A DNA stretch of 64,000 nucleotides from Phymorhynchus buccinoides. Taxonomy: Eukaryota > Mollusca > Gastropoda > Neogastropoda > Raphitomidae. Shown here in pieces: positions 61,472 to 64,000 of the stretch. Within the stretch, counting starts at the first letter, position 1. Every line of letters begins with the position of its first letter. The DNA lies in contig CM065695.1 in NCBI GenBank assembly GCA_017654935.2, forward strand, positions 24,053,962-24,117,961, written 5' to 3'. A model generated the notes under the pieces. It ran no database searches. It was not told where the DNA came from and worked only from the letters and a program-made list of their open reading frames with translations. Both the position numbers and the translations under genes were made by a program.

Positions 61472-62840
61472 CTAAGGAACGAACACAAAGGGACATTTGT
61501 GTTCCCGACACAGTTCCTCCATGCTCTGCACGCTGTCACTGTTCCTGATATCATCCTTGTGCGCCGTCACCTCTAGACGGACCAGCGGTGTCTCTGCCTT
61601 GATGGGATCAGTCAAAGGTGGGAACTGTTCATACAGTACCGTAACCCGGCACTCAACGGTGAGTTCTGGGCAAGCCGATGTCAGATGGCACCAGGCAGAT
61701 GATGACAATGAAGGGAACCGCCTCCCCATGTCCATGCTGTAGTCTTTGTGAAGCAGAATCAATTTCTTCAGCTGGCTGCGTTCCCCTGATGTATTTGACA
61801 GTTCTAGCAAGAGTTCTTCACTGAGGTTATGGAGACTTAGCTGGAGTTTTTGTAAGTTTGGAAAGTCTGACACTAGCACTGCTGTTGGGGTCAGTGACCC
61901 GCGTGGACACACTTCGGAAAGTGCACTTTCGTACCAGATTTCAGGCAAGATCAATGTGCTCACCGACTGGCATATTGTCTTGCTTTTATTTGTGACAGAA
62001 TAGAAAGATTTCAGTGTGTCACCAAAGACACGACGGCTGTACACTTGCAGAGTGACATGAGTGTTGGTTGTTAACAACTCCATCATTTTTGCTCTTTCAA
62101 TACCAGTAGGTTGAACAGATTCATGACAATTATTGCCATTGGCATCTTGGGGCCCATATGGATTAAATCTAGGACTCCTCCTGCGAGGACCACACCAATT
62201 TTTGGCTCGCTTTTTAATTATACTAGATGGCTCCTTCAAAATATCGATCATATCATTTGTACTTGCAGCCACAAGTTTCACACGCTTTAGCACCCCTCTT
62301 TCCGCAAAGCTGTGGACCTTGTTCATGGACATGGCAGTCAGGTTGAGCGATAGTAGTACCACTTCAACATTTCTGAAATGCTCTTCACAATGCTGGATCA
62401 TCATCTGTTCTGTGCGAAACCAATGTAGGCATTCATTTTTGTCAGTGAGCCGAACGGACACATTGGACCAAACGGATGTGGAATTCATGATTCTGTTCAT
62501 CCTGCGGCATGTCTTGGCCAGGCGACCTCTCTCGAGGATAGGCAGCATCTTGAAGACATGCCCCAGGATCTCGTCGGGTAGGATGCCCAGCGTGAGAGAA
62601 GGAGGGGACTCCAGGAGATTGTCGCCTTCACCTCCACCACCAACAGCACTGTCAGAGATGCCAACATTGGAAGGTTGACAAGGTGGTGGTGATGATGATG
62701 GTGATGGTGGCAGCGAAAGAAGTAAGGAAGGTGCTTCTCGGTCCATATTAGCCCGGTTTCTAGGCGTACAAGACAAATCCAGAGTTTCAACGGTGGCAGT
62801 CTTAAGTTCAGGGTTAGTTCCTTGGCTTAGTATGGCAGCT
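61472..62840 (-). CDS. F-box protein gene, copy B (last exon; CDS 61472-62746)
   Basis: Open frame of 424 aa from ATG at 62746, with the same layout as copy A: Ser/Pro/Gly-rich N terminus, F-box (LGILPDEILGHVFKMLP, then TSVWSNVSVRL) and leucine-rich C-terminal half. The exon has the same TTTTCAG acceptor at 62841. The frame is also open above the Met through RAAILSQGTNPELK and further. In copy A a TGA stop lies between, so the upstream part is probably 5' UTR, and the very long ORF running into the CT microsatellite is artificial. About 45 residues differ from copy A, far more than any other compared part of the blocks. Confidence 0.85.
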
Positions 62841-62936
62841 CTGAAAATAAAAAGAGAGAGAGAAAAGAATGAGATCAGTTCTGAACAATGACCTGGTGAG
62901 ATGATCACTTCAGCAATATTTTGTTGAGACATACAC

Positions 62937-63806
<870 letters not shown>

Positions 63807-64000
63807 ATTAGATGAATTCTGAACAATGACCTGGTGAAATGATCACTTCAGCAATATTTTGTCGAGACAATGTCACATACACACACACACACTCTCTCTC
63901 TCTCATGTACGTACACACACATGGGTGCACCTCCCAAAAATGGAAAAAACACTGAAAGGCTGGGGTCCAGGGCCGCCCAGGCCCCAATGGGATATAGGGG
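63807..64000. repeat. Second F-box upstream flank, matches 29663-29850
   Basis: GAATTAGATGAATTCTGAAC, GACCTGGTGAAATGATCACT and ACATGGGTGCACCTCCCAAA match the sequence upstream of F-box copy A. A more diverged version of the same flank already occurs at 62868-62940. Confidence 0.85.

Overview
The window is eukaryotic nuclear DNA from an invertebrate animal, most likely a mollusc (perhaps a gastropod). The pointers are spliced exons, tRNA-derived SINEs, several non-LTR retrotransposon clades, MITEs, long CT and GT microsatellites and frequent TAGGCCTA motifs. The species-level inference is weak. No operon, CRISPR array, rRNA or functional tRNA gene is seen.

Layout. (1) 1-5048: 3' part of a 5-oxoprolinase (OPLAH) gene on the + strand. 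Two clean exons are followed by about eight tandem copies of one exon end plus its splice sites, then an indel-damaged downstream exon. (2) 5049-5548: 500-N gap. (3) 5549-38022: block A. It holds an AT-rich, microsatellite-rich stretch, a two-exon gene with an acidic 26-residue repeat, a CR1-like LINE in its intron, SINEs and MITEs, a second LINE joined to a large Asp/Asn/Val/Gly-coding minisatellite, a LINE fragment, an F-box gene, more SINEs, and an L2-like LINE. (4) 38023-38522: second 500-N gap. (5) 38523-64000: block B, a second copy of 5549 to about 29850 in the same order and orientation with the same transposon insertions.

Blocks A and B both begin directly after a 500-N gap. They are nearly identical in the middle but diverge strongly at the F-box gene. 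Uncollapsed haplotype contigs are the simplest explanation, although a true tandem duplication cannot be excluded.

The host genes are OPLAH (glutathione salvage), an unrecognised acidic-repeat gene, and an F-box gene present as two diverged copies. Most of the remaining bases are mobile elements and tandem repeats. I see no convincing new multi-gene system. The most unusual structures are the in-frame 75-bp mini-exon-like array in OPLAH, the replacement-rich divergence of the F-box copies, and the LINE whose upstream ORF is a giant minisatellite.
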